DNA of 64,000 nt, taken from Viola odorata (taxonomy: Eukaryota > Streptophyta > Magnoliopsida > Malpighiales > Violaceae). Positions 12,089-22,214 of the stretch are shown here, piece after piece. The stretch is from assembly GCA_963691705.1 (NCBI GenBank), contig OY829542.1:34644579-34708578 (forward strand), written 5' to 3'. Every line of letters begins with the position of its first letter. Positions within the stretch are counted from its first letter, which is position 1. The translations under genes and the position numbers were made by a program. Below the pieces are notes generated by a model that worked only from the letters and a program-made list of their open reading frames with translations, made no database searches and had not been told where the DNA came from.

Positions 12089-12601
12089 ATGACCAGATCT
12101 GGCCGTGTGGTTAAGCTCGCACCTGGTTCCACAGTTGCCAGCAGCAAAACTAAGAAATCCAAGGCGTCACCGGTGGTCGCCAGAAAGCTGACGGTGGAGG
12201 AGGTCCTTAAAGAAGTGCTCGTGTCAGGCTCGAGTGAAGAGGAGGAGGCCGAGGTGCCTCTGCCCACACACGAGAAAGAAGAGGAAGCCGAGCAAGACGA
12301 CTCCGACGAAAGAGAGGAAGAATATGGTTTGAGTAACGATGGGAACGACGAAGGGGACAATGAGGAAAGAGAAGCTAGAGAGGTCGTGGAGAGGGAAACC
12401 ATTGAAAAAGAAGCTAAAGAGAAAGAGGTCGTAGAGAAAAAGGCGACGAAGAAACAGAAATCAAAGACTCCGTCCAGAGCGGAGCAGCTGGCAGAACCAG
12501 AGATGCCGGTGGAGAAGAAGAGAAAAGGCTTAGCCATGAGCAAGGGCAAGACCAAGGTCTCGACGCCAAAGAAGCCAGACGCTCAGAAGTGCAACTCTTA
12601 G
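12089..12601 (+). CDS. Athila-like ORF, acidic/basic N-terminal half
   Basis: An uninterrupted 170-codon frame opening with MTRSGRVVK. It is dominated by Glu/Lys: an acidic stretch at residues 48-90, a charged helix with repeated EKEVVEK-type words at 95-130, and a basic tail. Such N-termini precede the conserved domain in Athila ORF1/env-like proteins, and the conserved part does follow at 12801. A TAG at 12599 separates the two halves, so the protein as read is truncated; whether splicing joins them cannot be told. The function of this ORF in Athila elements is not known. The - strand frame across the same bases is a shadow. Confidence 0.5.
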   Translation: MTRSGRVVKLAPGSTVASSKTKKSKASPVVARKLTVEEVLKEVLVSGSSEEEEAEVPLPTHEKEEEAEQDDSDEREEEYGLSNDGNDEGDNEEREAREVVERETIEKEAKEKEVVEKKATKKQKSKTPSRAEQLAEPEMPVEKKRKGLAMSKGKTKVSTPKKPDAQKCNS

Positions 12602-12800
12602 TCGAGGGCAAGATGTCGTTTCCGCGTCTACCCCTCGATCCTCATCCCAGGTTCCTTCTGATCTCTCCTCTTCTAAAGGTTGGTTGAAATTTCATGACAA
12701 AGTTTCTTTAGATAAATTGAACCTCTTTCACTCCAAAGGTGTTAGCCCCTGTGCGCGCCTAGATATGGATTTCCTTGATAGTATACATGTAGGGTCCTGA

Positions 12801-13718
12801 GTGCGGGAGTTTGTGAGTAATATAAGGTGGGAAGCTCTATTCTTCCTTGAACACCCGACATACCTCGAGCTCTCCCTCGAATTCTTTACCTCTTTTTGGA
12901 TTGTGCCTGAATGTTTTAAGCCGAAAGGCAAAACTGAGCCAAACTTGTCTGCCCCTGATGCTATTAACTTTAGGTTGTTGAATGAATGGTCCATTTTGTC
13001 TATTGATGCTTTTAATTGCTTACTTGGCTTTGTGTCTGTTGCTGAACTTAAAACCCCTAAGTATAAGAATGCTTTGATTGTTTACCCCTCTGACTTTGAT
13101 GCTAATGTGGCCTTTCGTGAGCTGACCGGCAATCCCAATGCCGAGTTCATCCCTCGATCGTCCAAAGCACATGAAATCAGTGATCCTTGTTTACGCATCT
13201 TGCACCGTTATCTGGCCCTTACCTTCGCAGGTAAGTACAATTCTTAGGGTCAACTGTCGTTGCAAGAATTATTTTTCTTATGGTGCATGTTGCATAAGCG
13301 TCGGGTCAACTTAGGGTACTGGGTTGCGACTGCTATCACTAGCATTCAGAATAATTCTCGCTGCCCAGCATTATGGTCTCTTGTCACTTTGCTCGTTGTT
13401 AATCATCAAGGCCTCGATCTTCAAGCACACACCCAGCTCACCTTTGTCCCTTTTAAACTTTTAGACCCCAAAACCCTTGATGGGATGGGGCATCTTTGCA
13501 TCTCACAGGGTGTGTTGAGCTTTAGTGTAGGTTGCACGCCGCCAAAGGAGCAAGTCTTCGGGGCCAAGCATGGTGGCAATTTTGAGTATCCAGAAGCAGC
13601 CCAGCCGCCAACGCAGCCTCGTCCTGTCCAAGCTAGCACTTCTCATCCATCAGCCTCTCCTGCCCAAGACATCTCGAGCGTTTACTCCAAGCCATTCTCT
13701 CCGAACTCCAAGGCCTGA
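12801..13718 (+). pseudogene. Athila ORF1/env-like conserved domain, one in-frame stop
   Basis: The frame reads IRWEALFFLEHPTYLELSLE, FWIVPECF and FRELTGNPNAEFIPRSSK, then a TAG at 13245-13247. It continues in the same frame (13248 on) with LQELFFLWCMLHKRRVNLGYWVAT and a Pro/Ser-rich C-terminus. This is the plant transposon-protein domain that accompanies Athila elements. It sits between a missing pol and the 3' LTR, which favours the downstream (env-like) ORF position over gag, though both have been described for Athila-related elements. It is the best-preserved copy in the window; the second copy is at 3000-5270 on the other strand. Confidence 0.65.
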
Positions 13719-13769
13719 CTGCGGAGGTTGCCCGACGCAACCTGCCGCCATTTTGATCGCCCCATAAAT

Positions 13770-15200
13770 AATTTATCCTGCCGTCGCGAAGGGTTTAAAA
13801 CATTTTCACCCTTTTTTTATTTTCTGTTGTACTTTCTTTTTAATTTTTCTGAACTTTTATTTGTGTCCTTCTCGCATTGAGGATAATGCGCTGCCTAATT
13901 GTAGGGAGGGTTTTATTTGTTTGTTTATTTATTTTGTTTTGTCTTGCATGAATGTATGTTTATTTCCGCGCTTGTTGCATGACTGCATATTTTGTGGAAA
14001 AAAAATTCAAACAAAATTTCGGATTTTAATTTTTTTGGATTTTGCTAGACTTTTGCCAAAAATTCGCACTACCTAGTTTTAAAACCCCCATGTATGAACA
14101 CAATGCTGATCTATTGCACTTTGAATAGACTGCCTGACATCATCTGTAGACCTAGTCGTTCACACTTAGCCTGTTAGACCTTATATCTGCATCTAGGCCT
14201 AGACACCAGCAATCAAAATTAGCACCTTGTGAGTACTTTGAGCCTCCACGCTATAATTTTTCATGTGCGATTTGAATGCTTAGCTAGGCACTGGCTGGAC
14301 TTGCATGTTATCCCTGGGTATAGGCACCATTAGACATGGGAAAGTTGCAAAATGACAAAAGTCTTCGTATCATTGTCTTTTTCTTCTTTTCTTTCTCTTC
14401 TCTCTTTTTCTTCCATCTTGCCCTAGACACTTACCTACCCCTCTCTTTTCCCTTTTCCTGACCACTTGAGCTTATTTTTCTTGATCTTTTTCCTTGGCAG
14501 GTAAGCAACAATTAATTAAGGTAGTGTCGAGGGCTAGACACGCAGAAGGACGCACAGAAAAGCATAAGTGTGGGGAAGTAGAAGACGCTAAGGCTCCATT
14601 GCATAAATTAAAGCTAGGGAAAGCTAATAGAAAAAATCATCTTGCCCTAGCGGTATCATAAAGGAAAGAGCCCCCCTAAAAAACCTAAGTGTGGGGAAGT
14701 CGAGAAGTAAAACACTGGTGCTGAAAGCAGAGCTAGGGCAAGCTACAAAAGAGAATTCAAAAAGTCTCTTGCCCTAGCTGAATCAAAGCTAGAAAGGTTC
14801 GTGCCCCTTCTTAAAAAAGAGGGAAAAGAAAATAAAAATTAAAAAAAATTAATAAAAAAATAAAAGAAGGGGGCAAAATGCGAACAAAAGAATTTGCTGC
14901 CAGCACTGCATCAAGAGAAGAGCTCCCTACCAAAGAAGAGAAGATCCTTCGTCTAGCCCTCAGCTACATCATCCTGCCCTGGACGTGTGCTGTGTTATCG
15001 ACCTCGTTATTTTTCTAGCCAAGGAATCCATCCAGGTTTGAGCTGGTTGTTTTCTATTCTTTCTCCTTCTTCCCTCTTTGTTCTTTCTCTTTTCTGTTCC
15101 ATCCACCTCTCTTCCTTTCTCTTCTAGGGTGGTTGTTTATATTTTGGGGTGGTTTTCAGTTTTCTAGATGCTCGAGGGCAAGCATCGGGCAGTGTGGGGA
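13770..15200 (+). mobile_element. 3' untranslated region of the Athila-like element, with polypurine-tract-like motifs
   Basis: A long non-coding stretch. The word AAGTGTGGGGAAGT occurs near 14567 and again near 14687, and AGTGTGGGGA stands at 15191-15200 directly before the LTR start TGTTTGATAG. The last is the polypurine tract; the earlier ones look like spare copies. Two copies of an A/G-rich unit (about 14520-14660 and 14660-14790: GCTAGGG, CTTGCCCTAGC) surround them. No ORF of note. Confidence 0.6.
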
Positions 15201-15205
15201 TGTTT

Positions 15206-15210
15206 GATAG
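15206..15210. repeat. Target-site duplication GATAG, left copy
   Basis: GATAG precedes the left LTR start (TGTCGCACC at 15211). It recurs as GATAG at 34420-34424, just after the right LTR end (GTAGCAACA). Removing the element and one copy restores the sequence TGTTTGATAGCGTATATT, the start of an Athila LTR. This is a direct footprint of one integration event. Confidence 0.95.
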
Positions 15211-18200
15211 TGTCGCACCCCCTTTTTCGTTGAAAACGAGTTTAAGGTTCGCGGCGGATGCTAAGCATAAATGGATGCTTCGCATAATGCAATGAAGTCG
15301 CCACCCTATTTTTCTAAGGTTTAGGGAACCTAATCGATGGCATAAAATAAAACAAACTAAGGCACAATGGTCTAAACCAAAGAACGATGGTTCGAGGTCG
15401 TATTTATGGACTTGGGAAGGTGTTAGGCACCCAAGTCACATCCTTAAAAAAGGTTACCGGTATGCGAGGTGTTTTAAAATATTTTGAACATGTAATTGGC
15501 CCTCTAAGGAGACGTTACATCTTAGCATTTGGGACGTGTTATTTCCGTTTGGGGCTCGAGGGATGGGGTTACCATTTTGTCTCGATGCTAGAGCGGACGC
15601 TCCCCTTATCATTGAGCCATGCATGATTATCTAGTTACTACGTGATCTATCATGGTTGAAACTAGCAAGGTACATTTATATGAATGCATATAAGTTGGCA
15701 TGGCCTTTGGAGCCATCATGCATATCATTTAGCAAAGAAAAACAATTTATCTCACGGCAGAAAAAACAAGTGTTGTAAACATGTAAGCATGTGAGATTGA
15801 TTTTACTTAATAGCAATTCTATATGTCATGCCTACACGTAGGGTGGTTCTAACGCCTACTAGGGTATCATGCCTTCGATACGATCAAGGCTTTGGACCTT
15901 TGTGTGATCATACAAGGAAACGTTTAAGGTAAGCTTACCTTTTGGACGAACCCTGATCGATCCATCTCTTCAAAACCATCATTAATGACAATTGACATAA
16001 ATATGTAGATATAACAACATACACGATTCTTAACTACTTAAACTAATTATTACAAACCCAAAATTCATAATAAAACTACTTAAGTAATTATTACAAACCA
16101 CAATTCATAATAAAAACTACTTACCTAATTATTACAAATTGGAGGTCGGAATAATTATCTAGATAATTATTACAACAATTGAAATAGCTAATTAATTACA
16201 ACAAGTTGATTAAAGAGTAATTACCTATTACACCAAGTGAAAATAAGCAATTAATTGTTACCACAAGTTTAGCAATTAATTACTGTTCCAAACATGCGAT
16301 TAAAAATAGTTGACGATTAATTATCATATGCGAATGCGTGAAAATGATACTTTTAGTTTTAATGGGCCGGGTTAGGCCCATTTGGTTTTCTAATTTTTAT
16401 TGGACATTATGCATGCAAAATCCTTACAGAAAACATTTAAATTAAATAACAGAAATTTAAATACGTACTTTTGTCGAAAGATTTGAAATTTATACCTACA
16501 AAATGAGAGTGTTAGTACGAATTTTAAGATAATAAATAATAAAAAAAAGCACACACATCATTTATTTCATACAAAACAGTCATGAAAATAAATAACTACA
16601 TCATGTGAGCAATTTACAATTTTTATCACAAATTAGCACGAACACATAGCAAATAAAACATCATGCAAAACATGCAATTTAAAATTCATAGTGAAATACA
16701 TGGTATAAATTAAATAAAACTTCATACATGGTGTAAAATAAATAAAACAGCATACTAGTCATGCACTTAATTTCAGCAAATTAAACATGTCAAAAACATA
16801 CGAGCAATTTGAATAAATTGACGAAAATGACTCGAACGGGCATACGAAAGGACGAAATTGAAACAAATTAAACTTAAAGGACATGGGCTTGGCCAAGCCA
16901 AGCCCATCAACAATTAAAACAAGGAAGGGACGGGCTGAAGCCCGTCACCTTCCTTCTTCAAGCAAGAACAGCCAACGTGGCTGTTCTTCTTCCTCACGTC
17001 GCCGGCCACCATGGCCGGCGACTCAAGCTACCCCAACACCACGAATACTACCCCAATCAGCCCAGAAATTAACTACCACATATCAGCAGTAAAACCAACC
17101 AAAAACAGTAGGTAAATAGCAAGCAAAACAGCAGCAAAACGCATGCGTTTCTTCTTCGGCAAACCGAACCAACGTGAGCAACAACCCGCAACAAATCGAC
17201 ACGAAACCGACTCCTAACGTGCAGAGGATTATTAAGACTATCATACGAACAAAACCTATCAAAAACTAACTCAAACCATCCGGGAACCGTAGACAATTTC
17301 ACATGGCAAAAAAGTATGCATTAATGTCGATAATTCGTGATTAATTAGTTCGATCAGTAGATGTTTAAATTGGAGCAAGAACAGACCATATAACTTGACA
17401 ATCAAACATTTAAGACAAGTTTAAACCATCAATTCAGTTCATACATGCATAAACGTAAATTATCAAGAGAAAGGTTAGAGAGAGAAAGCTTTGAACAATT
17501 ACCTTCAACGCTTTCCTTTGCTCTGGTTTGAAGTTGATGATGAGTAGGTGCGACAACCCGTGCCCGCGTGATGGTGAACCGCTCGCTATTTATAGGACAA
17601 GAGACGTGGTCGAAGTGAAGCGCACGTCGGCGTGAGCTCGAGCTTCAAACCGTGAGTGGAGAACCAAACATTCCAGCGTGGTCTTCCAAGCTTTGGGTTC
17701 TGTGTCAGTGGGAAACAGGCTTTGAAAATAATATGATAAATCATGTCGACCAGGGCAGCACGAGGAAAAGTGACGAGGATGATAAACATGCATTAAAATG
17801 CATTAATTCCCATACGAACAGGATATTTTGGTACGAGCGAAGACGCTCGAGAACGAAAATAAACCCGAACCGAGGGAACCAAAGCGTGCAGAAAAATAAG
17901 ACGAGAAAAGTAATATACAGTGAAAATATGCGAAAGTTGTTTCGACGCCTGTATTTTCTCCTTCGGAAATAACAAAACGTTCGCGCGCAAAATAAATGTC
18001 CTTATGACAAAAATTGAACGAAACGGAACGCGGTGGCGTGAAATAGAAAATTAACACGTAATTATCAAATAACGAAAAAGGGCGTTCTGCACTCGGTCCC
18101 GGGAACCTTACTCGAGACCGATAGGAGTTCGCGAAAAGACAGTTAAAAGTACGAAAAAATTAAAAAGGCACGAAATGACAAGAAAATTTAAACAAACTAG

Positions 18201-18296
18201 CCTAGGACCAGAATCGACATGAATTTTGATCTAGACAAGCTAAAAAGTGGCAAAACGTAAAGGTTGTGATAGAAAGTCAAAAATCGGGTAGCAACA
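15211..18296 (-). repeat. Left LTR (3' LTR in element orientation)
   Basis: 3086 bp, starting TGTCGCACC and ending GTAGCAACA, so bounded by TG...CA. It matches 31335-34419 base for base except for about 19 substitutions and a one-base indel. On the - strand it holds a TATA box (TCCTATAAATAGC, near 17585-17597). A GC-rich cluster of four perfect hairpins lies at 16883-17020. Small open frames on either strand (for example 15387-15626) recur identically in the other LTR and have no family match. Confidence 0.97.
16883..17020. other. Cluster of four perfect hairpins in the LTR (copy 2 at 33006-33143)
   Basis: Four consecutive perfect inverted repeats: 16883-16907 (11-bp arms ATGGGCTTGGC, 3-nt loop), 16929-16946 (8-bp arms GACGGGCT, 2-nt loop), 16964-16988 (10-bp arms AAGAACAGCC, 5-nt loop) and 17000-17020 (8-bp arms CGCCGGCC, 5-nt loop). 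The block is GC-rich in an AT-rich LTR and intact in both copies. It lies downstream of the LTR TATA box in element orientation, so it would be in the transcript leader. Confidence 0.9.
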
Positions 18297-18315
18297 GTTG
18301 CCCCCTCTTTACTGT
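18297..18315 (-). other. Polypurine tract of the Tat/Ogre element
   Basis: On the - strand the bases next to the left LTR read AGTAAAGAGGGGGCAAC, directly before TGTTGCTACCC. Position and composition are those of the plus-strand primer of an LTR element and confirm the - orientation. Confidence 0.85.
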
Positions 18316-18420
18316 CTGATCAAAAATACAGTGTAACTGAAATTTTTGATGAGCAGTAAAGATGGTTGCCCCAAGTACTTACCATATCCCGATCACATCG
18401 CAACCTACTGAAAGAGAGAA

Positions 18421-19460
18421 AAACGTAAGTAGTAAAAATGTAAATGCTGCAGGGCGAGGGTAGCACTCGCGGTCCAATACCAGTTGACAGAAAGTAAATG
18501 ACGTAGGGCGGTGATGTACACTCGCAGTCCATACGTTTGACAGAAAATTAGATGCGTAGGGCGGTGATGTGCACTCGCAGTCCATACGCTGACAGGAATT
18601 TAAATGAGTGTTTGGAACGTACCTTGGGTTCAAAGCAACGTACCTTTGGTCGGATTATTCAGGAAAATGTCTCTGATGGTGAGGAAGATGGCCTTCTCGG
18701 ATATTGAGGAGGGTGGTGTCGAGCGATTGGAAGCCACTGCGTTGTCGAGTGGTTGGACGCCACTGCGTTGGTGTAAATGTATGTCCGTGTGAGGCTATCG
18801 CAGTCACGGACGATGCTTGAACCTACCGTATGAACTGAAATGGAGAGTGGTTGGAAGCCACCGCATTGGTAAACTGGTGAGTGGTTGAAAGCCACTGCGT
18901 GCTCTGTGTGTCCGGGCGAGGCTATCGCAGTCACGGACGATGCTGAAAAGTAAAGGTATCCGGGCGAGGCTATCGCAATCACGGACGATGCTGAAAGAGA
19001 GAATATGTTGACAGAAATTTAAATGCGTAGGGCGGTGATGTGCACTCGCAGTCCATACGCTGACAGAAATTTAAATACGTAATCGGTGAGGATGTACCTT
19101 CGCAGTCCATACGTTTGACAGAAATTTAAATACGTAATCGGCGGGGATGTACCTTCGCAGTCCATACGTTTGACAGAAATTTAAATACGTAATCGGCGGG
19201 GATGTACCTTCGCAGTCCATACGTTTGACAGAAATTTAAATACGTAATCGGCGGGGATGTACCTTCGCAGTCCATACGTTTGACAGAAATTTAAATACGT
19301 AATCGGCGGGGATGTACCTTCGCAGTCCATACGTTTGACAGAAATTTAAATACGTAATTGGCGGGGATGTACCTTCGCAGTCCATACGTTTGACAGAAAT
19401 TTAAATACGTAATCGGCGAGGGTGTGCCTTCGCAGTCCATACGTTTGACAGAAATTTAAA
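18421..19460. repeat. 55-bp tandem repeat array and its diverged flank
   Basis: Seven in-phase starts of ACGTTTGACAG at 19111, 19166, 19221, 19276, 19331, 19386 and 19441 give a period of exactly 55 bp. The unit contains TACGTAATCGGCGGGGATG and CCTTCGCAGTCCAT. Diverged units with GGGCGGTGATGTGCACTCGCAGTCC spread upstream to 18421. Between 18680 and 18990 a second word set alternates (GTGGTTGGAAGCCACTGCG; GCGAGGCTATCGCAGTCACG). Tandem repeats in the 3' untranslated region are known for Tat/Ogre elements. Confidence 0.95.
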
Positions 19461-21150
19461 TATGAGTGTTGGGGAAAGCAAGTCTTACCTTGAACTTACC
19501 TTATGAACTGAAATTGATTTGAATGTGGGGGAGCGTGATCCGCCACATGAATTTGATTTGGGAGTGGTAACGTACTCCAATCGATTTTTGATTGGATTTT
19601 AATGAAAATCCAAGATGTGGGCATTACAACGATGTTGTGATCGAAGACCCATTGGTGAATGCTGATTTCCGTATCTGTATTCTGCAAATGAGAAGGAAAC
19701 AAATACAAAGCAGCGACAGATAGAACAAGAGAGAGCAAATGACCTATTGTGAGAAATATCAAATATTCCTATATCTAGATCCACGGCTTGCCCCCAAGTT
19801 TTTGTTTGGATGAAAATGACCTCTTTGTTCAAAAGGACATAAATTCAAATGTTAATAATTTTTTTGAAAAATGCGTTCAATCTTCGTTATAAGAGCATGA
19901 TTGATTCAAGTCTAGATAACGTCTGCGTCTTGTTCAGGAAATAACGACCTCAAGAACAAGACTTTCCCCTGACATGCAGCTGTAAGCAATCCTCACTAAA
20001 TATTAGTGTTTGCGCTCATGCTCAGAAACAAGGCTATGTGTTTACACTCCTAAAAATACAGTAAACATAGCACAAAAATTAAATTTGCAATGTCAATCCG
20101 AGTGAATAAACTTCAACTGAAGATGAACATGCATGGGCCTTCTGATAATCAAAAGGACTTTGCGAGGGAGGAAAAAAAGAGGAATTTGTAGAATAAAGTG
20201 TGGTGTTTTTGTTTTGGCAAAAGGTTTTAATGAGCTCATGCTCGACTGATTGTGATGAGAGCAAAGTGCACAAATCCTTGAATCTTTGCTGGAGATGTTT
20301 CTTCTTGATTGTTTTGAGGGCACTGTGCCCAAGTTCTGTGATATCTGTAGGGAAAGATCTCCTTCCCTTTTGAGATTATTTTGCTGTTGATATTTGACAG
20401 TTTTTTTGGTATGTGCCTCTTTTTTTTTTCTGTTGTTTTGGTGTTCTTCGAACACTCTCTTCTTGATTTTGATTCTTTTGATCTCTCCTTTTTCCTTTTT
20501 CTTCCCTCTTTTTTTTTCTCTTTTTTTCTTTTTTTCTTTTTTTTTCTTCTTCTTCTCTTTTTTTTCTTTTCTCTTTTTTTTTTTGTAAACAAAGCAAGTT
20601 CATACTCTTGTTTAGTCTATCATCCTTACTGTCTTTGGCAGAAACCTCCAAGTCTTGATTTATTTTGGCCTTCTTCTGACGTTGTTTTGTCAGCGATCCT
20701 CTAAGGGCTTCCTTGTCATTCCCTTGCTTGATGTGTAACTCCAACTTAGCGGTCCCAGTCGAGCACTTACTCACTTTGTTAGGAGAAAACAAAAGGCCTA
20801 GTTTTGAGTACTTGATAGAATTGTACATGGTGTACAAAATATGTGTTTGAGAACAAAAAGTTAAAGAAAGAATAATGTGGAAGAAGAGCAAAAGCAGAGT
20901 CCAATGTCATCTTACCACTATCCCATGTCTGACAGTTCATGTACCCAGGATATTATGCAAATCTAACTAGCACCTAGTTTAGCATTTACACTCATGAACT
21001 ACAATAAGGCGTGAAGGCCCAGAATACTCACATGGATATGTTTTGTGACTGCTTACCTCTAAACATGTCATGGCTATAAGAGCTAACAGACAAGATCATG
21101 TATGCTCATATAATTTCCAATGAACGCAAAATGATGAATGCCTTGATTTA
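19461..21150 (-). other. Non-coding 3' region of the Tat/Ogre element
   Basis: No family match in any frame. 20400-20590 is an almost pure pyrimidine tract on + (poly-T with C), which produces Lys/Arg/Glu-rich frames on the - strand that are low-complexity artefacts. The rest is unique sequence. Confidence 0.6.
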
Positions 21151-21362
21151 AAACATTTAGAAAATGTGGGATACTTTATTTTCCTTCCTTTTAGCCCAAG
21201 TAGTACATGTATAAAGAGGAAGTTTTGCGAAAGCTAAGGGTTTTTCAGCCAACACGCACGCACTCTTGCAATAATGTAAAATGGCGGGTATTTTGAAATT
21301 GCGAAAACATAAATTACAGAAACGGAAATTGCGAAAAACGGAAATTGCAAAAATGTAAAAGG

Positions 21363-21900
21363 AACTTCCCTGAAAAATGAGCTTGGACATATTTCCAACG
21401 CCTTCTTTCTGGTCGTCACTTCACTTGCTTGCCCCCAAATTTGCAAGCCTCGTTATACCTGAAAGTGTAAAGTTGCAGAAATGTAAATAGCGAAGACTAA
21501 ATTGCGAAAGTGTGAAAGGACAACTTCCCTGAAAAATGAGCTTGGACGTTTTTCGACGCCTTCTTTTGGTCGTCACTTCACTTGCTTGCCCCCAAATTTG
21601 CAAGTCTTGTTGTACCTAAAAATGCAAAAATGGCAGAAATGTAAACTGCAGAAACATAAATTGTTGAAGTGTGAAAGGACAACTTCCCTGAAAAATGAGC
21701 TCTGACATTTTTCGACGCCTTCTTTTGGTCGTCACTTCACTTGCTTGCCCCCAAATTTGCAAGTCTTGTTGCACCTGAAAATGTACAATTACAGAAATGT
21801 AAATTGCGAAATCATAAATTGCGGAAGGGGAATTTGTAAATGTAAAGGACAACTCCCTTGAAAAATGAGCTTGGACATTTTTCGACTCCTCGAAGGCTAG
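21363..21900. repeat. Tandem repeat, about 160-170 bp unit, 3-4 copies
   Basis: The phrase TGAAAAATGAGCTTGGAC or close variants starts at 21371, 21530, 21689 and 21859, spacing 159, 159 and 170 bp. Each full unit also contains GGTCGTCACTTCACTTGC and GCCCCCAAATTTGCAAG. The units vary most in the AAATTGCGAAA-type linker. This is the second array in the element's 3' region. Confidence 0.9.
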
Positions 21901-22214
21901 CCATCAAGTTCTTTGACTAGTGTTCCGGATGTAAAAGGCCCATTCACCGTAATCGTTCATGTGTACGGATAAAGTGCTACATGTTAAACCCTGTATGAAA
22001 ACATCTCCCTATTCGTTATCCACCTGCAAAACTTAGCATTTGATTAGTGAGGTTAGTCTAACTGCCAGTTCTGCGAGTCTAACTACTCCCAGGCACTGCC
22101 GACACCACGCTTCCTTTATTTAATTTAAAAGACTTGACACACAAGTTTTAAGAAGAGAAAGCTCTCATTTTATTGATTCAGAATAAACATTAAGCAGTTT
22201 GGTCGAGAAGAACC

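Noticed and set aside
12034..12555. 173-residue Ser/Leu-rich - strand ORF
   Set aside because: Antisense shadow of the Glu/Lys-rich Athila-like frame.
15387..15626. 79-residue ORF repeated at 31511-31750
   Set aside because: Lies in the LTRs on the strand opposite to the element, identical only because the LTRs are, and has no recognised family.
16883..17092. 69-residue ORF repeated at 33006-33215
   Set aside because: Produced by the hairpin cluster of the LTR; opposite strand to the element and no family match.
19111..19460. Regular direct repeats resembling a CRISPR array
   Set aside because: The 55-bp units are contiguous with no unique spacers, in a plant retroelement's 3' region; it is a tandem repeat.
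20236..20891. Lys/Arg/Glu-rich ORFs on the - strand
   Set aside because: They are translations of a poly-pyrimidine tract on +; low complexity, no domain, inside the element's non-coding 3' region.
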